From assembly GCF_024746795.1 (NCBI RefSeq), contig NZ_CP080524.1, positions 248,001-312,000 on the forward strand: a stretch of 64,000 bases of DNA, read 5' to 3'. The notes below the pieces were generated by a model that was not told where the DNA came from, made no database searches, and saw only the letters and a program-made list of their open reading frames with translations. The DNA is from Mesorhizobium sp. AR10. GTDB taxonomy: Bacteria; Pseudomonadota; Alphaproteobacteria; Rhizobiales; Rhizobiaceae. Every line of letters starts with the position of its first letter. The first letter of the stretch is position 1. Shown piece by piece: positions 1 to 7,703 of this stretch. A program made the position numbers and the translations under genes.

Positions 1-356
1 GTGGCGTTCTCGGTCAGTTCGAGCAGCCGCTCATGCGAGGTGGTGCGGATCATGATCGCGTCGACATAGCGCGACAGCACCTTGGCGGTGTCGGCGATGG
101 TCTCGGAACGGCCGAGCTGCATCTCGGTGCCGGTCAGCATGATGGTCTCGCCGCCGAGCTGGCGCATGCCGACGTCGAAGGACACGCGCGTGCGCGTCGA
201 TGGCTTGTCGAAGATCATCGCCAGCACCTTGCCCTCGAGCGGTTTTGTCCGCTCGCCGGCCTTGAGCCTGGCCTTTCGCACCACTGCGTCGTCCAGCATG
301 ACGCGCAGATCGCCTTCGGAAACGGCGGATAGATCGGTGAAATGGCGAAGGCTCAT
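1..356 (-). CDS. argF: Ornithine carbamoyltransferase, N-terminal part (cut by window edge)
   Basis: ArgF transfers the carbamoyl group of carbamoyl phosphate to ornithine to give citrulline, in cytoplasmic arginine synthesis. Only the first 118 residues are in the window; the gene runs off the left edge. The carbamoyl-phosphate loop STRTR is at residues 53-57 within [10 protein letters not shown], followed by [10 protein letters not shown] and the MIRTTSHE stretch, all typical of the family's N-terminal domain. The start is the ATG at 356, with first residues [12 protein letters not shown]. It lies 16 bp downstream of argD on the same strand, so argD-argF is probably one operon. The ornithine-binding half cannot be checked here. 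Confidence 0.95.
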   Translation of the reverse strand, partial: MSLRHFTDLSAVSEGDLRVMLDDAVVRKARLKAGERTKPLEGKVLAMIFDKPSTRTRVSFDVGMRQLGGETIMLTGTEMQLGRSETIADTAKVLSRYVDAIMIRTTSHERLLELTENA

Positions 357-372
357 CAGGACTTTTCCGGGA

Positions 373-1572
373 TTACTTCGCGGCAGCCGCGGCGATGGCT
401 TCAGTCAGGCCCCGGGCGCCGGCGCGGATGCGGTCGAGCGCCTCGTGGATCTCGGCGTCAGTGACGGTGAGCGGCGGCAGCAGGCGAATGACGTTGTCGC
501 CGGCCGGAACCGCCAGCAGGTGCTGGTCGCGCAGCGCCATGTTGACCTTGGTGTTGGGCATCGCGCATTTCAGGCCAAGCATCAGGCCGCTACCCCTGAT
601 GCCTTCGATGACATCGGGAAATTCGTCGGCGACACCTGCCAGCCCCTGCTTCATCAGCAGCGCCTTGCGCTGGACATCCTCGAGGAAGCCGTCTTCCAGC
701 ACGACGTCGAGCACGGCGTTGCCGACCGCCATCGCCAGCGGATTGCCGCCGAAAGTGGTGCCGTGCACGCCAGCGGTCATGCCGACCGCGGCTTCGTCGG
801 TGGCAAGGCAGGCGCCCATCGGGAAGCCGCCGCCAATGCCCTTGGCAATCGCCATGAGGTCGGGAGTGACGCCCGCCCATTCATGCGCAAACAGCTTGCC
901 GGTGCGGCCGATGCCACATTGGACCTCGTCGAAGATAAGGAGCAGGCCGTGCTGTTCGCACAATTGCCTGAGCCGCTTCAGCGATTGCGTCGGCACTTGC
1001 CTGATGCCGCCCTCGCCCTGCACCGGCTCGATCAGGATGGCGGCGGTCTCCGGCGTGATCGCCTTTTCGGCGGCGTCGATGTCGTCGAAACCGACCTGGT
1101 CGAAGCCTTCGACCTTGGGTCCAAAGCCTTCCAGGTATTTGTACTGGCCCCCGGCGGCGATGGTCGCCAGGGTGCGGCCATGGAAAGCGCCTTCAAAGGT
1201 GATGACGCGAAAACGCTCGGGATGGCCTTTGACGAAGTGGTAGCGCCGCGCCGTCTTGATGGCACATTCCAGCGCCTCGGCGCCGGAATTGGTGAAGAAT
1301 ACCTTGTCGGCGAAAGTGGCTTCCGCCAGCCGCTCGCCGAGCCGGCTCTGCCCGGGAATCTCGTAGAGATTGGAGACATGCCAGAGCTTGGCTGCCTGCT
1401 CGGTGAGTGCTGCGACCAGATGCGGGTGGCTGTGGCCGAGCGAATTCACGGCGATGCCGCCGGCAAAATCGAGATATCGCTCGCCCTTGTCAGTGACCAG
1501 CCAGGTGCCTTCCCCGTGGTCGAAAGCCAGGGGTGCGCGAGCAAAGGTCTCGAAAAGCGCCGAACCGCTCAT
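373..1572 (-). CDS. argD: Acetylornithine aminotransferase
   Basis: This PLP-dependent class III aminotransferase interconverts N-acetylglutamate semialdehyde and N-acetylornithine in arginine synthesis, and often also serves lysine synthesis. The 399 residues match the usual family length. Visible landmarks are NSGAEA at 95-100 (phosphate binding), FDEVQ around 214-218 (the Asp contacting the PLP ring nitrogen) and the Schiff-base lysine K244 in [10 protein letters not shown]. The open frame extends upstream to 1779, but family N-termini and the spacing favour the ATG at 1572. The gene is followed by argF and preceded by a leader with a terminator-like hairpin (1600-1633), which suggests attenuation. 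Confidence 0.96.
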   Translation of the reverse strand: MSGSALFETFARAPLAFDHGEGTWLVTDKGERYLDFAGGIAVNSLGHSHPHLVAALTEQAAKLWHVSNLYEIPGQSRLGERLAEATFADKVFFTNSGAEALECAIKTARRYHFVKGHPERFRVITFEGAFHGRTLATIAAGGQYKYLEGFGPKVEGFDQVGFDDIDAAEKAITPETAAILIEPVQGEGGIRQVPTQSLKRLRQLCEQHGLLLIFDEVQCGIGRTGKLFAHEWAGVTPDLMAIAKGIGGGFPMGACLATDEAAVGMTAGVHGTTFGGNPLAMAVGNAVLDVVLEDGFLEDVQRKALLMKQGLAGVADEFPDVIEGIRGSGLMLGLKCAMPNTKVNMALRDQHLLAVPAGDNVIRLLPPLTVTDAEIHEALDRIRAGARGLTEAIAAAAAK

Positions 1573-1597
1573 TATATGCGTCTCCGGAACCGGAAAA

Positions 1598-1651
1598 TCA
1601 AAAAAGCCGCCAAAGCGGCGGCCTTTGCGGCTTATCGTGTTTTTCGGCCAT
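1598..1651 (-). CDS. Possible 17-residue leader peptide of argD
   Basis: A short reading frame, ATG at 1651 to TGA at 1600-1598, encodes [17 protein letters not shown]. Its last codons run through the G/C-rich stem and the T tract of the hairpin in front of argD, which is the geometry of a translation-controlled attenuator. No convincing Shine-Dalgarno is visible upstream, and there is no run of arginine codons (only two Arg), so a link to arginine is not shown. It could be chance. No function is claimed. Confidence 0.3.
   Translation of the reverse strand: MAEKHDKPQRPPLWRLF
1600..1633 (-). terminator. Terminator/attenuator-like hairpin in the argD leader
   Basis: Read on the minus strand, a GCCGCC / GGCGGC stem with a 5-nt loop (1622-1606) is followed at once by six T (1605-1600), 28 nt before the argD start. 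An overlapping alternative pairing exists: AAGCCGCAAAG (1633-1623) can pair with CTTTGGCGGCTT (1615-1604) with one bulge. Two competing hairpins before a start codon suggest an attenuator rather than the end of an upstream gene, because no minus-strand gene lies upstream (gcrA is divergent). Confidence 0.55.
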
Positions 1652-1749
1652 GAAGTCAACGAAAACGTCGTGCAAAGGCGCGCGACAAGCCCTCCGACGA
1701 GACGCCGGCTCATAAGCGACCGGGCAAGTTGGGGAAAACCGAAAAAACC

Positions 1750-1898
1750 GATTCGTGTTGCCCTTGGGACTCTTGTCACCGAGTCAACGCATAGGGTAAT
1801 TGTAGTCGAGAAATAACTAGATTTCGTGCGGCGGACCTAATCACCCAGTATATGTGGTGTCTGCCCCGGCAAGGGTTTGCCGGGCCGGGAATGGATTC
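1750..1898. promoter_or_regulatory. Cluster of four GANTC (CcrM) sites between argD and gcrA
   Basis: GANTC, the target of the cell-cycle methylase CcrM, occurs at 1750-1754 (GATTC), 1768-1772 (GACTC), 1781-1785 (GAGTC) and 1894-1898 (GATTC). The last site is 32 bp before the gcrA start. GcrA is known in Caulobacter to act with sigma-70 at methylated GANTC promoters, so the cluster suggests methylation-dependent or autoregulated expression. The rest of the 1573-1929 gap holds the argD leader and no other gene that I can see. Confidence 0.6.
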
Positions 1899-1929
1899 CG
1901 ATTGCCGCACGCTTAGCAGGAGCGGTCTC

Positions 1930-2448
1930 ATGAACTGGACTGACGAGCGGGTAGAACTTCTCAGGAAATTGTGGTCGGAGGGTCTGAGCGCCAGCCAGAT
2001 CGCCGCACAACTTGGCGGCGTCAGCCGTAACGCGGTCATCGGCAAAGTGCATCGGCTGAAGCTGTCGGGCCGCGGACGCTCGACCGCGACGCCGGCACGG
2101 CAGAAAAAGACCGTGCAAGGATCATCCATCCAGAAATCGGTGTCGCGCGCCGCAAGTGCCACGCGCCATGTCACCAGTTCGATCGGCGCAAACGCGCTGC
2201 AGACACAGTTCGATGCCGAACCGGTGGCACGCCATTACATCCGTCCGGTTGAAAACGTCGTCGTACCGATCTCGCGGCATCTGCAGCTCGTCGAACTGAC
2301 CGAGCGCACCTGCAAATGGCCGAATGGCGATCCGCTTTCGGAGGATTTCCATTTCTGCGGCAACGATGCCGCCGAAACCGGCCCCTACTGCAAATACCAC
2401 GCCCGCGTCGCGTTCCAGCCGGCTTCGGAGCGGCGGCGGAGCCGGTGA
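1930..2448 (+). CDS. gcrA: Cell-cycle regulator GcrA
   Basis: GcrA is a sigma-70 co-regulator of alphaproteobacteria that binds DNA at GANTC sites and controls cell-cycle genes. The 172-residue protein starts MNWTDERVELLRKLW, with a helix-turn-helix at about 18-45 (LSASQIAAQLGGVSRNAVIG). It has a variable basic middle and the conserved C-terminal region with CKWPNGDPLSEDFHFCGN and CKYH. The ATG at 1930 follows AGCAGGAGCGG, a good ribosome site; an in-frame upstream extension to 1852 lacks family similarity. Its own promoter region carries four GANTC sites. The gene is followed by a heptamer repeat and the convergent corA. Confidence 0.95.
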   Translation: MNWTDERVELLRKLWSEGLSASQIAAQLGGVSRNAVIGKVHRLKLSGRGRSTATPARQKKTVQGSSIQKSVSRAASATRHVTSSIGANALQTQFDAEPVARHYIRPVENVVVPISRHLQLVELTERTCKWPNGDPLSEDFHFCGNDAAETGPYCKYHARVAFQPASERRRSR

Positions 2449-2555
2449 GCGAATAGCGAATAGCGAATAGCGAATAGCGAATAGAAACGGGATTGAGCCT
2501 CCGCGAGGACGCAACTCCGTTTTCCCCTATTCACTACTCCCTATTCGCTATTCGC
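2449..2555. repeat. GCGAATA heptamer array with inverted copies
   Basis: Five perfect tandem copies of GCGAATA occupy 2449-2483, starting immediately after the gcrA stop. Two complementary copies (TATTCGC) lie at 2542-2555, with degenerate ones just before them. Transcribed from either side, the two halves would fold into a hairpin about 25 bp long. It sits between the convergent gcrA and corA and may act as a bidirectional terminator or be a dispersed element. Confidence 0.8.
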
Positions 2556-2561
2556 TCTCTT

Positions 2562-3569
2562 TCACAGCCAGCCATTCTTCCGAAACCGCCAGTACAGGAA
2601 CGAGCAGATCAGCGCGATCGTGGCCAGCACCACCGGGTAGCCATATTCCATCCGCAGCTCCGGCATGTCGTTGAAATTCATACCGTAAATGCCGGCGAGC
2701 GCCGTCGGCACCGCCAGGATGGCGGCCCATGAGGCGAGCTTCTTGGTGTTCGCCGTTTCCTGGCTCTGGCCAACCAGCAGGCTGGCCTCGAAGGCGAAGG
2801 CAAGAACCTCCCGCAAGCTGTCGATCTTCTCCTGGACGGTGCGGATGTGGTCGGTGACGTCGCGAAACAGCGGGTGCATCGCCGTATGGATCTGCGGCAG
2901 TTCGGCGCTGGTCAGCCGGCGGCAGACTTCCACCAGCGGCAGTGCCGCATTGCGCAGGCGCAACAGATCGCGGCGCAGCATGTAGAGCCGTTCTATATCG
3001 GGGCCGGTCATCGGCTTCAGCAGAATCTTGTCCTCGATCGCCTCAACCTCGTCCTCGATCTGCTCGAGCACCGGCATGTAGTTGTCGACGATGAAATCGA
3101 GAATTGCATAGAGGACGAAATCCTCGCCCTTGGCCAGCGAATGCGGGCAGCTTTCCCAGTGCTGACGGACGGCGGCGTAGGATGTCGATGGACCGTGCCT
3201 GACGCTGACGATGTAGCCTGAGCCGACGAACAGATGCGTCTCGCCGAAGGTGACGCGGCCGTCGATCAGCTGGGCGGTTCGGGCAACGATGAACAAGGCA
3301 TCGCCATATTGCTCGATCTTCGGCCGCTGGTGCGGATGCTCGGCATCCTCGATCGCCAGCTCATGCAGATGGAATTGCGCCTGGACGCGAAGCAGCAGGT
3401 TGCGGTCGGGCTCGAGCAAGCCGATCCAGACGACGTGACCCGACTTCCTGGCCCATTCGCCGGCTTCCTCGATCGGAATGTCGGCGACACGGCGGCCTGC
3501 CGTGTAGACGCTGGAAGCGATGATGCCCGCCGTCGGCGGTGCAGGAGCGAACTCTCGGACATATTCCAT
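2562..3569 (-). CDS. corA: CorA-family divalent cation (magnesium) channel
   Basis: CorA proteins form pentameric inner-membrane channels for Mg2+ and sometimes Co2+ or Ni2+. The 335-residue protein has the large cytoplasmic N-terminal domain, a long helical stalk (about 150-270) and two C-terminal membrane helices. The signature YGMNF selectivity loop is at about 294-298, between helix 1 (AAILAVPTALAGIYG) and helix 2 (YPVVLATIALICSFLYW). The protein ends in a short basic tail, FRKNGWL. It stands alone between the heptamer repeat and phoU and points the same way as phoU/phoR, with 122 bp separating it from phoU. Substrate beyond the family assignment is not visible. Confidence 0.93.
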   Translation of the reverse strand: MEYVREFAPAPPTAGIIASSVYTAGRRVADIPIEEAGEWARKSGHVVWIGLLEPDRNLLLRVQAQFHLHELAIEDAEHPHQRPKIEQYGDALFIVARTAQLIDGRVTFGETHLFVGSGYIVSVRHGPSTSYAAVRQHWESCPHSLAKGEDFVLYAILDFIVDNYMPVLEQIEDEVEAIEDKILLKPMTGPDIERLYMLRRDLLRLRNAALPLVEVCRRLTSAELPQIHTAMHPLFRDVTDHIRTVQEKIDSLREVLAFAFEASLLVGQSQETANTKKLASWAAILAVPTALAGIYGMNFNDMPELRMEYGYPVVLATIALICSFLYWRFRKNGWL

Positions 3570-3691
3570 CGCAACCTCCTGAAAGCATGGCCTTCACTAG
3601 GGAACCGAGAAGCTTAACGTCCGGATAGTTTAGCGCGATTTCGTCCGATGTGGCGAATCTGAAATTCGCGTCAGTTTGGAGAGGAGGCCGT

Positions 3692-4417
3692 TCACTTCAC
3701 CGGTGGCGATGCGGGAAGAACAATCTTGTCCGTCTTGTCGCCTTTCGGCCGCTCGGCCGGCATCTGGTCGCCGGTGACGATGTAGAAGATGGTCTCGGCG
3801 ATGTTGGTGGCGTGGTCGCCGATCCGTTCGATGTTCTTGGCGCAAAACAGCAGATGCGTGCACGGCGTGATGTTGCGCGGATCTTCCATCATGTAGGTCA
3901 GCAACTCGCGAAACAGCGAGGTGTACATGGCGTCGATCTGGTCGTCGCGGTCGCGCACGAAGCCGATCTTTTCCACCGAGCGCGTCGCGTAGACGTCAAG
4001 CACTTCCTTGAGCTGCGTCAACGCCAGGTCAGCCAGCGCTTCGAGCCCGCGGAACAGGCTGGTCGGCTGGCGCCCGTCGGTGACGGCCACCACTCGTTTG
4101 GCGACATTCTTGCCGAGGTCGCCGATCCGTTCGAGATCCGCCGAGATACGGATCGCGCCGACGATCTCGCGCAGGTCCGTCGCCATCGGCTGGCGCTTGG
4201 CAATGATGACGATTGCCTTGTCGTCGATCTCGCGCTGGCCCTCGTCGAGGACGATGTCGTCCCGGATGACTTTCTGGGCGAGGCCGGGATCGGCGTTGAC
4301 CAGGGCGGAGATCGCCTGTTCGACCATGCGTTCGGCATGCCCGCCCATCGCGGCGATGCGCTTCGACAGATATTTCAGCTCCTCGTCATAGGCGCTGACG
4401 ATGTGCACGGATTGCAT
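3692..4417 (-). CDS. phoU: Phosphate signalling protein PhoU
   Basis: PhoU is a cytoplasmic metal-binding three-helix-bundle protein. It links the Pst phosphate transporter to the PhoR kinase and represses the Pho regulon when phosphate is plentiful. The 241 residues contain the two repeated helical domains, with the motif pair DLERIGDLGKN (first half) and NIERIGDHATNIAE (second half). It lies 113 bp after phoR on the same strand. The usual neighbours pstSCAB and phoB are absent from the window. A single Pho-box half-site (CTGTCAT, minus strand 4494-4488) lies 71 bp upstream, but no second half was found. Confidence 0.95.
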   Translation of the reverse strand: MQSVHIVSAYDEELKYLSKRIAAMGGHAERMVEQAISALVNADPGLAQKVIRDDIVLDEGQREIDDKAIVIIAKRQPMATDLREIVGAIRISADLERIGDLGKNVAKRVVAVTDGRQPTSLFRGLEALADLALTQLKEVLDVYATRSVEKIGFVRDRDDQIDAMYTSLFRELLTYMMEDPRNITPCTHLLFCAKNIERIGDHATNIAETIFYIVTGDQMPAERPKGDKTDKIVLPASPPVK

Positions 4418-4530
4418 GGACGAAATGCCTTCCCGAATCTTCTGGCCTGAGTCGTTTCCTCGAATCCTCCGCTGATACGCTAGCCGGATGACAGAAAAAA
4501 GAAACGTATCGTTGACTAGATAGTATCGCG

Positions 4531-5793
4531 TCAGCGAGCCGGCAAATGAACCGAGAACGCCGCGCCCTTGCCGACTTCCGACTTGATCGAAAGTCTGGCG
4601 TTGTGACGCGTCAGGATGTGCTTGACGATCGACAGGCCAAGGCCGGTGCCTTTCTGGTTCCGGCTGCTCTCGACGTCGACGCGGTAGAAGCGCTCGGTGA
4701 TGCGCGGGATGTGTTCTTCGGGAATGCCGGGACCAAAATCCCTGATGGTGACGTCGATGCCTGGTTCGGGACCGGCATCGTTGCGCGCGATCGACACCAC
4801 GACGCGGCCGCCTGATTGTCCGTATTTGCAGGCATTTTCCAGCAGGTTTTCGAAAACCTGGAACAGTTCGTCCCGGTCCCCGGGCACGTCCAGCGGTCCC
4901 TCAGCGAAATCCCGCTCGATGACGATGCCGTTTTCCCTGGCGAGCGGCCCAAGCGAATCGATGACGCTGTCGATGGTCTGGCGAAGATCGACCTCGGTTC
5001 CCGGCGTCAGATAGGGCTTCATTTCGAGCCGCGATAGCGAAAGCAAATCATCGATCAGCCGCGCCATGCGGCCGGTCTGGCTCTGCATGATCTGCAGGAA
5101 CTGCTCGCGCGCCGCCGGGTCGTTGCGGGCCGGACCGCGCAGCGTCTCGATGAAACCTGAGATCGAGGCCAGCGGGGTGCGCAGTTCATGGCTGGCGTTG
5201 GCGATGAAGTCGGCGCGCATGCGGTCGATCCGGCGCGCCTCGCTCTGGTCCTTGAACACCAGCACATAGAGATCGGTGGCGTGGCCGACCGAAGATGCGC
5301 TGACCCGGTAGGTCCGTTCGACCGGCAGCTTTTCGGTGTAGTCGACAACGTCCGAGGCGACGTTCCCCGACAAAACGCCGTCCAGCAAGGCCTGCATTTC
5401 GGGCGCGCGGAACTTCAGCGACAGCGACATGCCCGGCGCGATCCCGCCAAAGGCGGCAAAGGCGGCGGCGTTGGCGTGGACGATGGTGGCAGTGCGATCG
5501 AAAATGACCAGCGGATCGGCAACGGCTGCGGCGAGATATTCGCCGGAAAGCCTTTGCAGCCCGCTCGCCTCGATCGCGGCACTCTCGGTGGGTTGGCCCG
5601 CGACTCCGGCCGGCAGCATCGCCGCGGCAAGCAGCACGGCACATGCCAACAGGACGACATAGGCGGACATACCGGAAAAACCATAGACGGCCAGAACCGC
5701 GACGATCCCCGCGGCGAGCAGCCAGCGGCTGTTCCAGAGCCGGATGGCGACGGCCTGCGCCGTACTTTTCTGCTCTGCGCCGATGTCAGCCAT
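4531..5793 (-). CDS. phoR: Phosphate regulon sensor histidine kinase PhoR
   Basis: PhoR is a membrane-bound sensor kinase that phosphorylates PhoB under phosphate limitation. The 420-residue protein has two N-terminal membrane helices (about 24-41 and 44-62) with almost no periplasmic loop, and a PAS domain (about 85-185). The HisKA domain carries H202 in NASHELRTPLASISG, and the catalytic ATPase domain shows N (ENLLENACKYG), G1 (RDFGPGIPEE) and G2 (GTGLGLSIVK) boxes. The start was set at 5793 (MADIGAEQ), because residues upstream in the open frame overlap the divergent ppk2 promoter and look non-coding. The PhoR assignment rests on architecture and on the adjacent phoU. Confidence 0.9.
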   Translation of the reverse strand: MADIGAEQKSTAQAVAIRLWNSRWLLAAGIVAVLAVYGFSGMSAYVVLLACAVLLAAAMLPAGVAGQPTESAAIEASGLQRLSGEYLAAAVADPLVIFDRTATIVHANAAAFAAFGGIAPGMSLSLKFRAPEMQALLDGVLSGNVASDVVDYTEKLPVERTYRVSASSVGHATDLYVLVFKDQSEARRIDRMRADFIANASHELRTPLASISGFIETLRGPARNDPAAREQFLQIMQSQTGRMARLIDDLLSLSRLEMKPYLTPGTEVDLRQTIDSVIDSLGPLARENGIVIERDFAEGPLDVPGDRDELFQVFENLLENACKYGQSGGRVVVSIARNDAGPEPGIDVTIRDFGPGIPEEHIPRITERFYRVDVESSRNQKGTGLGLSIVKHILTRHNARLSIKSEVGKGAAFSVHLPAR

Positions 5794-5906
5794 TCGCGCG
5801 TCCCGTGCCTTCGCACTCAGTCGGCCGGCCGGCTGGAAAACTTCTGCTGGACCGGTATGGAGGCTCCCAATAGCATGAGTCCGGAAGCTGAAAAGGGTTG
5901 GTCTCG

Positions 5907-6809
5907 ATGAAAAATGCCAATGAAACGCCCTCCGCACCCGCGTCGGGGCCGCTCAAGATCAGGATCGACGGCAAGGAGCGGGAGTTCGACATCGAGAATC
6001 CCGAGCTTCCGGACTGGGTCGAGGACAACAAGCTGACCGCCGGCGGCTACCCCTACGACAAGAAACTGAAAAGCGAGGACTATGACGAGACGCTCGAGCG
6101 GCTGCAGATCGAGCTGGTCAAGGCGCAGGCATGGCTGCAATCGACCGGCAAGCGAGTGATTGCGCTGTTCGAGGGACGTGATGCCGCCGGCAAGGGTGGC
6201 ACGATCTTCGTGCTGCGCGAGTATCTGAACCCTCGAACCGCGCGCAATGTGGCGCTGACCAAGCCGACCGAGACCGAACGCGGACAGTGGTATTACCAGC
6301 GCTATGTGGCGCATTTCCCGACCGCGGGCGAGTTCGTCACGTTTGACCGCTCCTGGTACAACCGCGCCGGTGTGGAGCCGGTGATGGGTTTCTGCACGCC
6401 GGAACAGCACGAGAAATTCCTGGACGAGACCCCGCATTTTGAACGGATGATCTGCAACGAAGGCATTCATTTCTTCAAATTCTGGCTGGACATCGGCCGG
6501 GAAACACAGCTCGAACGGTTTCACGATCGCCGGTGGTCTCCGCTGAAGAGCTGGAAGTTCTCGCCGATCGACATTGCCGGCATCACGAAATGGGACGACT
6601 ACACCAAGGCGCGCGATCTCATGGTCGAACGCACCCACAAGCAATTCGCGCCGTGGATCATCGTTCGCGCCAACGACAAGCGGCGCGAGCGGCTGGCCGT
6701 GATCCGGCGCATCCTTCTGTCATTGCCCTATGACGGACGCGATCTCGACATCATCGGCAAGGAAGACAAGAAGATCATCGGCGAAGGGCCGTCATTCCTG
6801 AACAAGTAG
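5907..6809 (+). CDS. ppk2: Polyphosphate kinase 2
   Basis: PPK2 enzymes transfer phosphate between polyphosphate and nucleoside di- or monophosphates. The 300 residues are one PPK2 domain, with Walker [11 protein letters not shown] at 90-99, the Walker B-like segment DRSWYNRAG near 146-154, and the basic lid rich in Arg and Lys at [17 protein letters not shown] at 5898 is in frame, but the ATG at 5907 after AAAAGGG is preferred. It is divergent from phoR, which fits phosphate-linked control, although no Pho box is evident. The nucleotide preference (class) cannot be read from sequence by eye. Confidence 0.93.
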   Translation: MKNANETPSAPASGPLKIRIDGKEREFDIENPELPDWVEDNKLTAGGYPYDKKLKSEDYDETLERLQIELVKAQAWLQSTGKRVIALFEGRDAAGKGGTIFVLREYLNPRTARNVALTKPTETERGQWYYQRYVAHFPTAGEFVTFDRSWYNRAGVEPVMGFCTPEQHEKFLDETPHFERMICNEGIHFFKFWLDIGRETQLERFHDRRWSPLKSWKFSPIDIAGITKWDDYTKARDLMVERTHKQFAPWIIVRANDKRRERLAVIRRILLSLPYDGRDLDIIGKEDKKIIGEGPSFLNK

Positions 6810-6835
6810 CGTGCGCGCTCCAATAGAGCGTGTTG

Positions 6836-6880
6836 CACCTGGATTGAACCATTCCGCCGGCGGCGGGTTCAACCCAGGTG
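6836..6880 (+). terminator. Long hairpin after ppk2
   Basis: Arms CACCTGGATTGAACC (6836-6850) and GGTTCAACCCAGGTG (6866-6880) pair with one mismatch around a 15-nt G/C loop. The next bases are AAAAAG, so on the minus strand the stem is preceded, not followed, by T. It lies between the convergent ppk2 and the crotonase gene. It may be a terminator or a dispersed palindrome. Confidence 0.55.
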
Positions 6881-6917
6881 AAAAAGCTCCACGCATCGCG
6901 ATTGCCGCGATGGCTTC

Positions 6918-7667
6918 TCAAGCCGCCAGCCGGGCGATCCGCTGCAACCGCCGCAGCGTGGTGTCGTCCTGCAGCGCCTGCTGGAAAAGCGAAATCTCGT
7001 GATCGATGCGGTCGCAGAGCGCGCCTGTGTCACCCCTGAGCAGGCCGCGCGTCTGCAGCAGAGCGGCGACCGGCTTCTTGGCAAGCTGCCTTGCCCTGGC
7101 AAGCGCCGCATCCTCGACGCTGCCGTCCGCGACGATCTCCGCGACGAGACCGAGTGCCTTGGCGTCGTCGACTGCCAGCGTATCGCCCAGGCAGAAAAAG
7201 CGGAAAGCGCCGGCGTAACCGAGTTTTTGCGGCGCCAAGATGCTGGTCGCGGCGTCCGGCACCAGGCCGAAATCGACAAACGGTACCCGGAACGTGCTTT
7301 TGCTCGACGCGATCACCATGTCGCAATGGAACAAGATGGTGCAGCCGACACCGACGGCATCGCCATCGACACAGGCGAGGATCGGTTTGGGAAACGTCGC
7401 CAGCGTTCGGAACATGTCGGTGACGGCGGCGATCAGCTGCTGATGCTTGGTGGCATCGAGGAACTCGGAAAAATCACCGCCGAGGCAGAAGCAGCCGGCC
7501 AAGCCGCGGAGCACCACGACACGCACTTCGTCGTCGATGGCGGCTTCATGGAAAGCCTTTGCCAGGCTTTCATAGGCTCGCCTGTCCAGTACCGGCCGGC
7601 CGTCATCCGACGACACGGTGACGACCAGCGTATGATTGCGCAATTCTGGTTGCGGATGGATACTCAT
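6918..7667 (-). CDS. Crotonase-family protein coupled to the AHL synthase
   Basis: A 249-residue enoyl-CoA hydratase/isomerase (crotonase) fold protein that acts on acyl-CoA thioesters. The CoA-binding and oxyanion segments are visible (RGLAGCFCLGGDFSEF; DGDAVGVGCTILFHCD), as is the trimerisation half (VPFVDFGLVPDAATS). The first hydratase glutamate (GGGCEL in true hydratases) is Thr here, and the second position reads PD instead of PE. It is therefore unlikely to be a simple enoyl-CoA hydratase; isomerase, dehydratase or thioesterase chemistry is possible. It starts 32 bp after the luxI-type gene, inside a duplicated ribosome-site repeat. The obvious inference is a role in shaping or supplying the acyl chain of the signal. 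Confidence 0.85.
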   Translation of the reverse strand: MSIHPQPELRNHTLVVTVSSDDGRPVLDRRAYESLAKAFHEAAIDDEVRVVVLRGLAGCFCLGGDFSEFLDATKHQQLIAAVTDMFRTLATFPKPILACVDGDAVGVGCTILFHCDMVIASSKSTFRVPFVDFGLVPDAATSILAPQKLGYAGAFRFFCLGDTLAVDDAKALGLVAEIVADGSVEDAALARARQLAKKPVAALLQTRGLLRGDTGALCDRIDHEISLFQQALQDDTTLRRLQRIARLAA

Positions 7668-7670
7668 TAC

Positions 7671-7703
7671 ACTCTCCACTCTCACAATACTCTCCACTCT
7701 CAC
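7671..7703. repeat. Tandem repeat duplicating the ribosome site between luxI and crotonase
   Basis: The 15-mer ACTCTCCACTCTCAC occurs at 7671-7685 and again at 7689-7703, separated by AAT (period 18). On the minus strand each copy reads GTGAGAGTGGAGAGT. The first copy contains the luxI stop (TGA, 7702-7700), and the second supplies GGAGAG just before the crotonase ATG. Confidence 0.85.

Noticed and set aside
4488..4494. Pho box upstream of phoU
   Set aside because: Only one CTGTCAT half-site was found; the second half at the expected spacing does not match.
6836..6880. tRNA (GGTTCAACCC resembles a T loop)
   Set aside because: The bases belong to a 15-bp-arm hairpin; no acceptor stem, D arm or CCA context fits.
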